Assembly: GCA_045540055.1 (NCBI GenBank)
Contig: JAZQGO010000024.1
Location: 1 to 59,351, forward strand
Source: SIG565 sp045540055
GTDB lineage: Bacteria; Bacillota; Clostridia; Oscillospirales; Acutalibacteraceae
Length of the DNA stretch: 59,351 nucleotides
Direction of reading: 5' to 3'
Made by a program: the position numbers and the translations under genes. This document shows, piece after piece, positions 41,683 through 50,693 of the stretch. The notes beneath the pieces were generated by a model. It ran no database searches and had not been told where the DNA came from. It saw only the letters and a program-made list of their open reading frames with translations. Positions within the stretch are counted from its first letter, which is position 1. Every line of letters starts with the position of its first letter.

Positions 41683-42708
41683 CTATTCGATGGTCAATTC
41701 CTTAATTGCGCGGTACTGAAAATCGATATTTTGAAGTAGCTCGGGATGATTAAGCGCCTTTGCCGCACCCTTGACAACACTGTGAACGGGGTCACTGTCT
41801 ATAAATACCTTGGTGCCGAAGTAGTCTTCAAGCAGTTCACCCATACCGTTCATAAGTGCCGTACCGCCCGTAAGGTATATACCCTCGTTCATAATATCGG
41901 CGACAATATCGGGGTCGGTTTTTTCAAGCACCTTGCGAATGGCGTTGCATATAGAAAGCGCCGTTTCAATAACTACCTCATAAACCTCTGTAGAGGTGAT
42001 TTCAAACGCCTCGGGCAGACCTGTTACGGCATTTTTACCCTTGGCTGTTATAGTAACCTCAATAGGTCTTTTAACGACCGATGCCAACTGCTTTTTGATA
42101 TGCTCGGCAGTAAGAGGGCCGATTTCTATATTATACTCTTTTCTAACATACTTTTCTATAAGCTCGTCAAATGTGTTGCCGGCCGTTTTAAAGGAATCAC
42201 ACTGCGCGATACCGCCCATAGAAACGGTGGCAATATCGGTAGTGCCTGCTCCCATATCGACTATAAGACTACCCTTGGGGTTGTTAAAATCAAGTCCCAG
42301 ACCAATTGCTACGGCAATGGGGGTTTCGATAACGGTAACATTTCTGCCCCCTGCCGATTCAACAACCTGAGAGAGAGAATGGTGCTGAAGCTCGGTAACA
42401 CCCGTAGGCAACGACGCCATAACACGCGGGCGCACAATCTTTTTACCGAAGCAGGACTTCATATAATCGGTCAGCATCGCCTCTGCCAGATCATAATCGG
42501 CAATAACCCCGTTTTGTATAGGGTGAACGCAGGTAAGGCTTTCGGGAGTTCTGCCATAGGTCTGCTGGGCTTTTTCACCGAAATATACGGGTAGCCAGGT
42601 ATCTGTATCGACCGTAACAACACTCGGTAACTCCAATAATATTTTAGAATCCGAAAATATGACCGTCTTCGACGAGCCTAAATCTATTCCGATGTCGGTT
42701 GTTTTCAT
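41683..42708 (-). CDS. mreB: Rod-shape protein, MreB/Mbl family
   Basis: Actin-like filament protein directing side-wall peptidoglycan synthesis. 341 residues. Phosphate-1 loop DIGIDLGSSKTVIF, phosphate-2 LIVDMGAGTTDIATVS and adenosine motif GIYLTGGTALMNGMGELL are in place. It stands with comF and recD2, not with mreC/mreD, so it may be an Mbl- or MreBH-type paralogue rather than the main mreB. Last gene of the 45993-41683 unit; the infC promoter begins 18 bp past its stop. Confidence 0.92.
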   Translation of the reverse strand: MKTTDIGIDLGSSKTVIFSDSKILLELPSVVTVDTDTWLPVYFGEKAQQTYGRTPESLTCVHPIQNGVIADYDLAEAMLTDYMKSCFGKKIVRPRVMASLPTGVTELQHHSLSQVVESAGGRNVTVIETPIAVAIGLGLDFNNPKGSLIVDMGAGTTDIATVSMGGIAQCDSFKTAGNTFDELIEKYVRKEYNIEIGPLTAEHIKKQLASVVKRPIEVTITAKGKNAVTGLPEAFEITSTEVYEVVIETALSICNAIRKVLEKTDPDIVADIMNEGIYLTGGTALMNGMGELLEDYFGTKVFIDSDPVHSVVKGAAKALNHPELLQNIDFQYRAIKELTIE

Positions 42709-42726
42709 TTATATCACCACTAAGTA

Positions 42727-43437
42727 TTATATATGTTTTTTGCCCACTTTGCAACTCTTACTATTGTTGAGAATGGCTGTAACGCAGTAAACATTCTCAG
42801 CGCCTGCAAACATAATCTGCCTTGAGCATTCATCAAGCGTTGCGCCCGTTGTTTTAATATCGTCAACCAAAAGAATATTTTTACAGCCTACAAAGGGCTT
42901 GCAGGCATAGGCACCCTTTACATTATCAAAACGCTCTCGCATTTTTAAGGTGTGCTGAACCTTGGTTTTACGTTTCTTGTAAAGATTATTCAAATACTTA
43001 ATATCCATATTGTCGGCTATTTTATGGGCTAAAATCTCACTATGGTTATAACCCTTGTAAAACTTCTTGGTCCATAGTGTAGGAACGGCGCAGACACCGT
43101 CAAACCTAACATCCGAATAATATTTATCAATTACCGGCATCATCTCTTCAACCAGATAGTCGGCAACATCCTTATTATCCTCATCCTTAAAATGATGTAT
43201 AACCTGCATTGAATCATCGTTTTTCGCAAGCGGGCCGATGCAGCTTTTAAAATGGTAGGTATTGAATTTACAACAGCAATAGCGTTTATCAGACCCACAA
43301 CAAGTGCATATCTTTTTGTTTTTCTCAAGCTTGGTGCGGCAGTCATCACACACCTTTTGATGTTTTTCGATTATTTTGTCACAGCAGGCGCACCTGCGAG
43401 GGAACACAAGCCATGAAAAGTACTTTGCTAATTTCAC
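42727..43437 (-). CDS. comF: ComF family phosphoribosyltransferase-like protein
   Basis: 236 residues. The N-terminal zinc-finger-like cysteine set (CACCDKIIEKHQKVCDDC, CTCCGSDKRYCCC) is followed by a phosphoribosyltransferase fold with ILLVDDIKTTGATLDEC, the PRPP-loop signature. ComF acts in DNA uptake during natural transformation. Start is GTG overlapping the recD2 stop (GTGA). Company of recD2 in the operon is common in Clostridia. Confidence 0.93.
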   Translation of the reverse strand: MKLAKYFSWLVFPRRCACCDKIIEKHQKVCDDCRTKLEKNKKICTCCGSDKRYCCCKFNTYHFKSCIGPLAKNDDSMQVIHHFKDEDNKDVADYLVEEMMPVIDKYYSDVRFDGVCAVPTLWTKKFYKGYNHSEILAHKIADNMDIKYLNNLYKKRKTKVQHTLKMRERFDNVKGAYACKPFVGCKNILLVDDIKTTGATLDECSRQIMFAGAENVYCVTAILNNSKSCKVGKKHI

Positions 43438-45650
43438 TGTGCCGCTAACCTCAAATAATGAACAAGACCTGTATACCTGAGTGTCTTTCGGTCATTAACC
43501 GACATCTGCTCAAAAACAGCTGTACTGCCCACAATTATAAGTAATTTTTTTGCTCTTGTGACTGCTGTATATAAAAGATTTCGGTATTTAAGCATAGACG
43601 GAACATCAAACAGCGGCAATATGACACACTCAAATTCACTGCCCTGACTTTTATGCACCGTTATTGCGTAGGCGAGCTCTAACTGACCTACGTCATCGGC
43701 AAGATATTCGGCAACCTTATCATCAAAGCGCACCTTTAAGTAGCCTGCTCTTTTATCGACCGTTTCAACAATACCTATATCGCCGTTAAATACGCCGCTA
43801 CCCTCTTCACCGTTATCCTTTCTCCAAGGTATATCATAATTATTTTTAATCTGCATAACCTTGTCGCCGACACGTATGCTGATACCCATATACGACAATT
43901 CCTCATGGCGAGAGGTGGAAGGATTAAGATATGATTGTAAAATACTGTTAAGATTTATACTGCCGAGCTCCTTTTTACGTGAGGGGCACAGCACCTGAAT
44001 ATCATTTGTCGATGAATAGCCGTAGGTTGACGGCAGACGCTCTGTAACAAGCTCGACAATGGTCGATAAACAGTTTTTCGCATCGGTTCTTCTCATCATA
44101 AAGAGGTCGGACTCGGCGGAATTTGTAAAATCTACACCTTGTCCGTTAATAATTGCGTGAGCAGTTGTGATAATTCGGCTCTGCCCTGCCTGACGAAATA
44201 CTGTTTTAAGCTCAACGACAGGTATTATATCAGCGCTTATAAAATCACCAAGAACATTGCCTGCCGCAACACTCGGCAACTGATTAGAGTCACCCACCAT
44301 AATAATTCGGCAACCAGGTCGCAAGGCTCTTAGTAGATTTTCAAAAAGCAGAGTGTCAACCATTGACATCTCGTCAATAATTATGGCATCACATTCTATG
44401 GGATTTCGCTCGTTGCGTGAAAAGACGTGTTTGCCATCATCTGCCCACTCGACCTCAAGCAGACGGTGAATGGTTTTGGCATCCCGCTCGGTAAGCTCTG
44501 ACATACGCTGAGCCGCCCTGCCCGTAGGTGCGGCAAGAACCACATCAAGCTCTCTGTATTCAAGTATCTTTATAATAGCATTAAGTGTGGTGGTTTTACC
44601 GGTACCGGGACCGCCCGTTAAAATAAGTATGCCGTTATCGACGGCGGCTCGCACCGCGGCTCGCTGAAGCACACCGAACTTTATACCAAGCATATTTTCA
44701 ATTCGGTCAATTTCTAACTCGTCAAGCGGCAAAACCTTAGGTATATAGTCTTTGATAGAGCAAATACGGCCTGCAATATAGCGTTCTGCCGTATGGTATT
44801 CCGGCAGAAACACAAACTCTCTGCCATCAAGCAGTTCGCATATTATACTGAAATTTGCTTTTAACTGCTCAAGCGCATCACTGACCGTTTCATAAGAACA
44901 ATCAAGCAGCTGCATCGAAACCTCGGTTAGCTTATCGGTCGGCAGACAGGTATGCCCATTCATAAGATTCTTTTTTAGCACATAAATAATGCCTGCCTCT
45001 ATTCTTGAGGGGCTGTCATGAGACACACCAAAGCTCTCGGCAATCTGCTCTGCCCTATCAAAAGAAAAGTCTATTCCTGAGCCGCAAAGCAGATAAGGGT
45101 CTTCCTTTATAAATGCGTTGGCGTTATTGCCGAATCTTCGGTAGATTCTCAGCGCCTCCTCGGGTGTTACACCAAACTGTGAAAGGAACACAAGAATATC
45201 ACGAAGCCCGAATTGCTTAAGATACTCCTCATTTATGGTCATCGCTTTAGCCGTTGATATACCCCTGACCGATGTGAGCCTTTCGGGATATTTTTCAATT
45301 ATCTCAAGGCTTTCGGTACCAAATTTTTCGACAATAAGGCGAGCCGTCGCAGGACCGATACCCTTAATGTTGCCCGACGATAAATACCGCAGTATTGAGG
45401 CATTATCATTCTGAATAATTCTCTCGACACTGTCGGCACGCAGTTGCTCGCCGTACTGTTGATGAAAGACAAGCCTGCCCGAACAGTTAAGAAGGTCGCC
45501 TTCAGAAACAAACGGCATTGTACCGACAACCGTAATATCACCGTCGTCGGTATCAAGTATCAAAACGGTATATCCGTTTTGGTCGTTTTTATATGTAATT
45601 TTCTTGACGGTACCGTTGACCGTTTGATTGTTTTCTTCAAATTCAGGCAT
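43434..45650 (-). CDS. recD2: ATP-dependent helicase RecD2
   Basis: RecD-like superfamily 1B DNA helicase, 738 residues. An N-terminal OB-like extension and helix-hairpin-helix region (about 1-150, GIGPATARLIVEKFG, VRGISTAKA) mark RecD2 rather than RecD of RecBCD. Walker A is GGPGTGKTTTLNAI, Walker B IIIDEMSMVD, motif III MVGDSNQLPSV and motif VI YAITVHKSQGSEF...YTAVTRAK. DNA repair and recombination role. Confidence 0.96.
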   Translation of the reverse strand: MPEFEENNQTVNGTVKKITYKNDQNGYTVLILDTDDGDITVVGTMPFVSEGDLLNCSGRLVFHQQYGEQLRADSVERIIQNDNASILRYLSSGNIKGIGPATARLIVEKFGTESLEIIEKYPERLTSVRGISTAKAMTINEEYLKQFGLRDILVFLSQFGVTPEEALRIYRRFGNNANAFIKEDPYLLCGSGIDFSFDRAEQIAESFGVSHDSPSRIEAGIIYVLKKNLMNGHTCLPTDKLTEVSMQLLDCSYETVSDALEQLKANFSIICELLDGREFVFLPEYHTAERYIAGRICSIKDYIPKVLPLDELEIDRIENMLGIKFGVLQRAAVRAAVDNGILILTGGPGTGKTTTLNAIIKILEYRELDVVLAAPTGRAAQRMSELTERDAKTIHRLLEVEWADDGKHVFSRNERNPIECDAIIIDEMSMVDTLLFENLLRALRPGCRIIMVGDSNQLPSVAAGNVLGDFISADIIPVVELKTVFRQAGQSRIITTAHAIINGQGVDFTNSAESDLFMMRRTDAKNCLSTIVELVTERLPSTYGYSSTNDIQVLCPSRKKELGSINLNSILQSYLNPSTSRHEELSYMGISIRVGDKVMQIKNNYDIPWRKDNGEEGSGVFNGDIGIVETVDKRAGYLKVRFDDKVAEYLADDVGQLELAYAITVHKSQGSEFECVILPLFDVPSMLKYRNLLYTAVTRAKKLLIIVGSTAVFEQMSVNDRKTLRYTGLVHYLRLAAQ

Positions 45651-45669
45651 ACCCTACTCCCGAAAAATT

Positions 45670-45993
45670 TTAGATTCCTTTAATTTTTATATCATTTGAA
45701 AATATAATATTTCTATTACTGCCAAAGCGCCGCTCTAAAGCGTCTTTTTCGGTTTCATCAATATTTCCCGTACAGGCTATAATTCGGTCAGCAACGGCAT
45801 TACCGTGCCAATTAAGGCTTTCGGCCACCTGTAAAAGCTGCTGCTCGGCAAGGTTGGCTGTTAGAATAATAACCAGATATTTCTCGGCCTTTTTTTCAGG
45901 TCTTAACAGCCAATTTATAAGCATACACAGCGCTTCGCTAAGCCCCAACAACGCCAATAATAAAAATACTATAAAAATAAAAAACTCAACCAA
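45670..45993 (-). CDS. Hypothetical membrane-anchored protein
   Basis: About 107 residues; I do not recognise the family. An N-terminal transmembrane segment (roughly residues 1-28, very rich in Phe/Leu/Ile) is followed by a soluble domain with LVIILTANLAEQQLLQVAESL and DRIIACTGNIDETEKDALERRFG, which alternates strand-helix-strand and may be a small alpha/beta fold. TTG at 45993 follows GAGGTGA at good spacing; the upstream GTG would be at the very 5' end of the transcript predicted from the promoter at 46011-46039. First gene of a unit with recD2, comF and mreB. Confidence 0.65.
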   Translation of the reverse strand: MVEFFIFIVFLLLALLGLSEALCMLINWLLRPEKKAEKYLVIILTANLAEQQLLQVAESLNWHGNAVADRIIACTGNIDETEKDALERRFGSNRNIIFSNDIKIKGI

Positions 45994-46010
45994 AAAAATC
46001 ACCTCACCCC

Positions 46011-46039
46011 ATTATATGCAGAGGTAATTGTTTTGGTAA
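46011..46039 (-). promoter_or_regulatory. Promoter of the hypothetical-recD2-comF-mreB unit
   Basis: Minus-strand TTACCA (46034-46039), 17 bp, TATAAT (46011-46016). Confidence 0.6.
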
Positions 46040-46042
46040 TTC

Positions 46043-46073
46043 AAAAAAGGATTTCGTATCGAAATCCTTTTTT
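46043..46073 (-). terminator. Terminator of cdaA-cdaR
   Basis: Fourteen-base-pair stem AAAAAAGGATTTCG / CGAAATCCTTTTTT with a TAT loop, 15 bases past the cdaR stop. Confidence 0.9.
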
Positions 46074-46087
46074 AATAGCCAAAGCAT

Positions 46088-47083
46088 TTAATAAAGCGTA
46101 ACCACTATAAATTCATTACCGTCGCCTGTAAGTGTTTCGGCACTCAGGCCAAACTCGGTAAGGTTTATCTTAAATGTATTCTTATCAACCTTAACCTTGT
46201 TGTAATCGATATTACATTTAAGCTTGTTGTCCTTGATTGACGCAATCACGTCGGCAGGTCCCATAACGGTAATCTTTCTGTCGTATCTGATGCGCTTGCC
46301 CGACGGTTGATTATCTAAATCAATACTTAACTCAATCGTTTTGGTTTTATAAACCGTAACATAGACCTCGGGCTCTTTTATGCTTAATTCAAACAATGAT
46401 GAATCTAATTTATTGCCGTCGTCATCAAAAAACTCTATTTCGGATGAATAGGTCTTGGCCTCGGAAAGTGTCGCGCCACCTTCAACCTTGGCGATTGCCT
46501 TAACTGTGACAATCTTTTCAACCTGGGTACGCGGACCTGTTATAACAATGTTACTGCCGACCGCCGTGCTTACCGCCTTTTTATAAATCTGGAAGCCATT
46601 TGCCGCCTTGACATCGGCCTCGACGATAATATCGGCCGTGTTTACAACCTTCTCGCTTTTTCGGTCGAATTTGAGTGTCAGCGACGAGGGAGTAACGCTT
46701 ATAATTGAATATTCACTATTCACCGTCTTTTGAGAAGCACGAACCTGAACATTATATTCATTCGGCTCAGATACTGAGGAAAGCACAAGGCGAACATCAA
46801 TATCATCGGCAGTCAATTTGCTGACCACATATGCAGGGCCGCTGACCTTAGCCTCGGCGACGCGCGTGCCGCCGTAGTTTACTACCTCTAACTTATAGTC
46901 GCCGGCAATCGTACCCTCGGTCTCAAAAATAATCGGTATGTTGGTAATCGTGCGCTCTATAACAGGGGTTTGATTAACCACGATTGAAAGCCATATGACA
47001 AACGCCAGAACGGCAGACAATGCAATGGCAAATTTTTTATTGTAGAGCAGTTTGCGTATGGAAAATTTAGAAAAAATGCCCAT
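46088..47083 (-). CDS. cdaR: YbbR-domain protein (CdaR-type regulator)
   Basis: 331 residues: one N-terminal transmembrane helix (about 15-40) and an extracytoplasmic part built of three to four YbbR repeats (beta-rich units, e.g. around VTVKAIAKVEGG, PEVYVTVYKTKTIELSIDL). CdaR partners the diadenylate cyclase CdaA and modulates it. The reading frame is open 30 codons further upstream inside cdaA, but GGGAG 8 bases before the ATG at 47083 fixes the start. GlmM, often third in this operon, is absent here. Confidence 0.92.
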   Translation of the reverse strand: MGIFSKFSIRKLLYNKKFAIALSAVLAFVIWLSIVVNQTPVIERTITNIPIIFETEGTIAGDYKLEVVNYGGTRVAEAKVSGPAYVVSKLTADDIDVRLVLSSVSEPNEYNVQVRASQKTVNSEYSIISVTPSSLTLKFDRKSEKVVNTADIIVEADVKAANGFQIYKKAVSTAVGSNIVITGPRTQVEKIVTVKAIAKVEGGATLSEAKTYSSEIEFFDDDGNKLDSSLFELSIKEPEVYVTVYKTKTIELSIDLDNQPSGKRIRYDRKITVMGPADVIASIKDNKLKCNIDYNKVKVDKNTFKINLTEFGLSAETLTGDGNEFIVVTLY

Positions 47084-47099
47084 TTTATTTTCTCCCGTA

Positions 47100-47972
47100 C
47101 TAATCCTTATTTTTCTTGTTGCTTTGTATTTTTTCAAGCCAATTCTTGTAAAACGGTTTTTCTGCGGTGTCACTCTGAATCAGGAAGGAACTTAACTCTT
47201 CCCTTAAGGATATAGGATTATAATCTCTTACAATACGACCGCCCTTTGCCACAGATATAATTCCCGTTTCCTCCGACACGACAACAACAACTGCATCGGA
47301 ATTCTCACTCATACCTATAGCGGCGCGGTGTCTTGTGCCGAGCTGTGAGTTGAGTTCATTATTCGCTGTGAGAGGAAGTATACAGCCTGCCGAAGCTATG
47401 CGACAGTCTCTTATGACCATTGCGCCGTCGTGTAGGGGTGACTTAGGATAAAAGATATTTTGCACAAGCTCGGTAGATACTGCGGCATCTATAGTAGTAC
47501 CAGTTGCCATAATCTCGCCGAGCCTCGTGCCTCTTTCAAACACGATGAGTGCGCCGATTTTCCTCTCCTGCATATTGCTGACGGCTTTACAGATGGCGTT
47601 TACACACTCTACCGCCGCCGCATCCTCACCTCCAAGTGACTGACGACCAAGCTTGCTTAAGCTCTTTCGACCGATGTTTTCAAGCGCTCTTCTAAGCTCA
47701 GGCTGAAAGACGATGGCCGCCACTATAATTATAGAATCGGCAAGCCTTAACAGTAACCATTTGATAGTTGCAAGCTCAAACCAGTTTGCCAGAATGAAAA
47801 TTACAAACAACAGAATTATGCCCTTAACCAACTGGCCTGAGCGGGAGTTCCTGAAATATTTTATTGCAATGTAAATGATATATGTTACCGCAAGAATGTC
47901 TATTATATCAAAAAAGCGTATGTTAGATACTGCGTAGACTATCTGACTCCAAAAGGTCATTATGCCTTCCAT
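47100..47972 (-). CDS. cdaA: Diadenylate cyclase CdaA
   Basis: Makes c-di-AMP from two ATP; essential second messenger for potassium and wall homeostasis. 290 residues. Three N-terminal transmembrane helices (about 20-92), then the DAC domain with GALIVFERGT, catalytic SPLHDGAMVI (DGA about 182-184) and LGTRHRAAIG (RHR about 214-216). All catalytic motifs are intact. Starts at ATG 47972; an adjacent GTG is also in frame. Confidence 0.96.
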   Translation of the reverse strand: MEGIMTFWSQIVYAVSNIRFFDIIDILAVTYIIYIAIKYFRNSRSGQLVKGIILLFVIFILANWFELATIKWLLLRLADSIIIVAAIVFQPELRRALENIGRKSLSKLGRQSLGGEDAAAVECVNAICKAVSNMQERKIGALIVFERGTRLGEIMATGTTIDAAVSTELVQNIFYPKSPLHDGAMVIRDCRIASAGCILPLTANNELNSQLGTRHRAAIGMSENSDAVVVVVSEETGIISVAKGGRIVRDYNPISLREELSSFLIQSDTAEKPFYKNWLEKIQSNKKNKD

Positions 47973-48008
47973 CACTGCACTTCCCTTTAATTTTATATTA
48001 TCTATTAT

Positions 48009-48037
48009 ATAATATCATATTCAAGCCGCAGTATCAA
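48009..48037 (-). promoter_or_regulatory. Promoter of cdaA-cdaR
   Basis: Minus-strand TTGATA (48032-48037), 17 bp, TATTAT (48009-48014). Confidence 0.6.
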
Positions 48038-48056
48038 CAAATAATATTCAATTTTT

Positions 48057-49190
48057 TCAAATTTTTTTCAATATTTTTAACAGATATTCCATATCATCAC
48101 GTGTCGTCATTATTCCCGGGCTTATCCTTACCGTGCCTATATCATCGGTGCCATATTTTATGTGAGCTGAAGGTGCGCAATGAAATCCCGCCCTGACCGC
48201 AATTCCGTTACTGCTTAAACGCTGTGCAACGGTGTTACTGTCATAGCCCGAAACGTTAAAACTGACAACAGGCGCTTTCTCAAAAACATTGAAATCCTTG
48301 TTATATAAAACGACATTTTTGCACTCGCTCAGCCTTTTAAACAGGTAATTACAAAGGTCATATTCGTGCAAATAAATATTCCTCATACCCTTTGCATTAA
48401 TAAAATCTACACCTGCTGATATACCGCAAATACCCGGTACATTCACAGTGCCGCTTTCAAGCATTTCTGGCATCGTTAAGGGGTGGTCAAGATTAAAAGA
48501 GTCTGTGCCCGTGCCGCCTTCAAGGACGGTGTTACTCAGCGCCTTTTCGGCAATAATCACACCCGTGCCCATCGGTGCATAAAGACCCTTATGCGCCGCT
48601 ATACAAAGAAAATCTATGTGCATTTTCTGCATATCTATATCGAGCACCCCTGCGCTCTGTGCGGCATCTACCGCAAAAAGTATACCTGAGTCTTTGCACA
48701 GCTGCCCTATTTGACCAATGGGAAGAACGCAACCGAAAACATTTGACGCGTGCGTGCATATGATAAGTTTGGTGTTTTCATTTATACAGTCTTTAAAGCA
48801 CTGAACAGTGGCTTCATCGTCACCCTCAACCGTCTTGGCTACAGAATAGGTAATTACACCCTCATTTTTTAATTTCTGTAACGGGCGCATTACGGCGTTG
48901 TGTTCAAGGTCGGACACAATTACGTGGTCACCGTTTGCTAATACGCCCTTGATAACGCAGTTCAAAGCGTGCGTGCAATTAAGCGTAAATGCCACGTTTT
49001 CTACCTGCGTGGCAGCGAACATTTTCTGAATTTTTTCTCGAGCAGCATAAACTGCAAGTGCTGCATTCATAGAAAGCCTATGACCGCTTCTGCCCGGATT
49101 GGCACTATATTTTTTCAGCGCACATTCGACTGCGCCGATTACACGCGACGGCTTTATTCCGCTTGTCGCCGCGTTATCAAGGTAAATCAT
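48057..49190 (-). CDS. Cysteine desulfurase family protein
   Basis: Class V aminotransferase-fold PLP enzyme, 377 residues, taking sulfur from cysteine (or selenium from selenocysteine). Starts MIYLDNAATSGIKP; HVIVSDLEHNAVMRP; the PLP lysine is in LCIAAHKGLYAPMGTG; C-terminal AVRAGFHCAPSAH carries the persulfide cysteine. The sequence fits the stand-alone clostridial subfamily rather than IscS/NifS with a scaffold. It follows a DUF3343 gene, a frequent pairing thought to pass sulfur or selenium. Confidence 0.92.
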   Translation of the reverse strand: MIYLDNAATSGIKPSRVIGAVECALKKYSANPGRSGHRLSMNAALAVYAAREKIQKMFAATQVENVAFTLNCTHALNCVIKGVLANGDHVIVSDLEHNAVMRPLQKLKNEGVITYSVAKTVEGDDEATVQCFKDCINENTKLIICTHASNVFGCVLPIGQIGQLCKDSGILFAVDAAQSAGVLDIDMQKMHIDFLCIAAHKGLYAPMGTGVIIAEKALSNTVLEGGTGTDSFNLDHPLTMPEMLESGTVNVPGICGISAGVDFINAKGMRNIYLHEYDLCNYLFKRLSECKNVVLYNKDFNVFEKAPVVSFNVSGYDSNTVAQRLSSNGIAVRAGFHCAPSAHIKYGTDDIGTVRISPGIMTTRDDMEYLLKILKKI

Positions 49191-49207
49191 AATAATTTCT
49201 CCAAAAA

Positions 49208-49423
49208 TTATTTTTTCTTGACATCCAGAATTTTAATGCCGGCCTGCCGTAAAATCTGCTCGGCGGCATCCTTGTCATACGTCACTACAACACCGTATCC
49301 GCAGCCCTTTCGGTCTTTAGCCACCGACCGTTCGACATAAGCCTTTATGCCCCGTCTCCTTAGTAGGTCTTTGGCTTTTATAGCATAGGTTACAGTGCCT
49401 GTAGAAAAAAGATATTTTTCCAT
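49208..49423 (-). CDS. DUF3343 protein (putative sulfur/selenium carrier partner)
   Basis: 71 residues from MEKYLFSTGT. Ferredoxin-like small fold with KAKDLLRRRGIKAYVERSV and the CG motif in KGCGYGVVV that is typical of DUF3343. Directly upstream of the cysteine desulfurase. A longer frame to 49471 exists, but it would start inside the palindromic candidate operator and lacks family-like sequence, so the shorter start is preferred. Regulation: see the palindromes at 49449-49482. Confidence 0.78.
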   Translation of the reverse strand: MEKYLFSTGTVTYAIKAKDLLRRRGIKAYVERSVAKDRKGCGYGVVVTYDKDAAEQILRQAGIKILDVKKK

Positions 49424-49448
49424 ATTGGCATGCACCGCTTTTGATTTC

Positions 49449-49482
49449 TTGTACACTTGTGTACAATACATATTATGTACAC
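49449..49482. promoter_or_regulatory. Overlapping palindromes, candidate operator for DUF3343-desulfurase
   Basis: TTGTACAC-TT-GTGTACAA (49449-49466) is a perfect 18-bp palindrome, and GTGTACA (49459-49465) is mirrored again by TGTACAC (49476-49482). Three half-sites overlap a weak minus-strand promoter (CTTACA 49495-49500, 17 bp, CATAAT 49472-49477). Regulator unknown. Confidence 0.5.
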
Positions 49483-49486
49483 CAAT

Positions 49487-49518
49487 AAAAAAAGTGTAAG
49501 GTGGCTATGCCACCTTAC
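49487..49518 (-). terminator. Terminator of the YtvI-like gene
   Basis: GTGTAAGGTGGC / GCCACCTTAC stem with a TAT loop and a T run on the minus strand. The stop codon lies inside the stem. Confidence 0.8.
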
Positions 49519-50570
49519 AACTCGATAATTTTTTCTTTATAAAGATTTACAATCACAACGAGCGATAAAATCGAAAAAATCATTCCGACAAAGCCAAAAA
49601 GCTTTAATCCGCAAAAAAGTAAAATTAAACTCACAATCGGTGGTATGCCAATCTGTTTGCCGACGATGCGCGGCTCTAAAAAATTCCGCACCATCATTAC
49701 AACAAGATATATAGCCATTATGATAATGCCGCCTATATAATTGCTGCCGAGAATAAGAATAATACTCCAAGGGATGAGCACCACGCCCGTACCGAGTACC
49801 GGCAACAAATCTATTACGGATATAAGCAGTGCCGTTCTTAGCGGATTTGCCTGCTCTGTAAGCAAAAATGCCACATACAGCTCGGCAAAGGTAATAAGCA
49901 TAAGAATCAAATAGCCCTTGACTATTTTAAAGATGTTAACCGTAACTATTCTTTTAACGGCGAATACTATGCGCTTTGTTTTGCTTGGAATCAGGGATAA
50001 TATATAATCTTTTACGATATCATAATCCTTTGCGATATAACAGCTTGCGATTATGGTTATGGTAACGCTGAAGGCAATACCCGGCAGTTTTTTGATAAGG
50101 TCGGCGGCAAAGCGGGACACCGTATCGGTCAGAAAGGTGTTAAATTTTTGGCTTAAGCCGGTAGTGAAATTCTGCATAGCTTCAAACAGTTCTTTGGGCA
50201 TTTTCTCACTGAGAGACACATATTTATTCGAAACATTCTGCAAAAACGAGGCAAAGGAGCCTACTGTACCCTGCAGATAGTTTATTATACTGTCGGAATT
50301 TGCATATATTAAAAAACCGCCGCCAAAAAGTACACCGACCACCAAAAGAAAGCTTATTACAACCAACACCGCCGATACGGTGCCTTTTTTAATATGTGTC
50401 TTACGAGCGATAAAGCCCGAGGGCTTTTGCAAAAGATACGCCAGCGCAAGACCGATTATAAAGGGCAAAAGATAGATAATTAAAAATTTGTAAATGACAT
50501 ATACGAGCGCTATGACCAGCGCCGTATAAAGCACCGTAATTATAAAGGCCTTTTTTCGCTGTGTTTCCAT
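49515..50570 (-). CDS. AI-2E family membrane protein, YtvI-like
   Basis: 351 residues with about eight transmembrane segments: two at the N terminus, one near 65-90, a soluble loop (90-165), then five in the C-terminal half. GTVSAVLVVISF, LLPVLGTGVVLIPW and RNFLEPRIVGKQIGIPPI are AI-2E/PerM/YtvI family signatures. YtvI is a sporulation integral membrane protein in Bacillus; here the assignment to that subgroup is by overall look. Its substrate is unknown. RBS GGGGCGGGG before the ATG. Confidence 0.85.
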   Translation of the reverse strand: METQRKKAFIITVLYTALVIALVYVIYKFLIIYLLPFIIGLALAYLLQKPSGFIARKTHIKKGTVSAVLVVISFLLVVGVLFGGGFLIYANSDSIINYLQGTVGSFASFLQNVSNKYVSLSEKMPKELFEAMQNFTTGLSQKFNTFLTDTVSRFAADLIKKLPGIAFSVTITIIASCYIAKDYDIVKDYILSLIPSKTKRIVFAVKRIVTVNIFKIVKGYLILMLITFAELYVAFLLTEQANPLRTALLISVIDLLPVLGTGVVLIPWSIILILGSNYIGGIIIMAIYLVVMMVRNFLEPRIVGKQIGIPPIVSLILLFCGLKLFGFVGMIFSILSLVVIVNLYKEKIIEL

Positions 50571-50633
50571 ATCCCCGCCCCCTTTAAAATAACTACTATA
50601 ATATTATTTATGCAAATTATCTTGCTTTAAACA

Positions 50634-50662
50634 TTGCAAACTTCAAAATTATGTGTTATTAT
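50634..50662 (+). promoter_or_regulatory. Promoter of hom
   Basis: TTGCAA (50634-50639), 17 bp, TATTAT (50657-50662), with AGGAGGT before the ATG. Confidence 0.7.
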
Positions 50663-50693
50663 TATCTACAAGACTACATAAGGAGGTATCTTT

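Noticed and set aside
41746..42594. A 282-codon open frame antisense to mreB
   Set aside because: The opposite strand encodes a full MreB with intact motifs; the antisense product is rich in Cys, His, Arg and Asn and has no family features.
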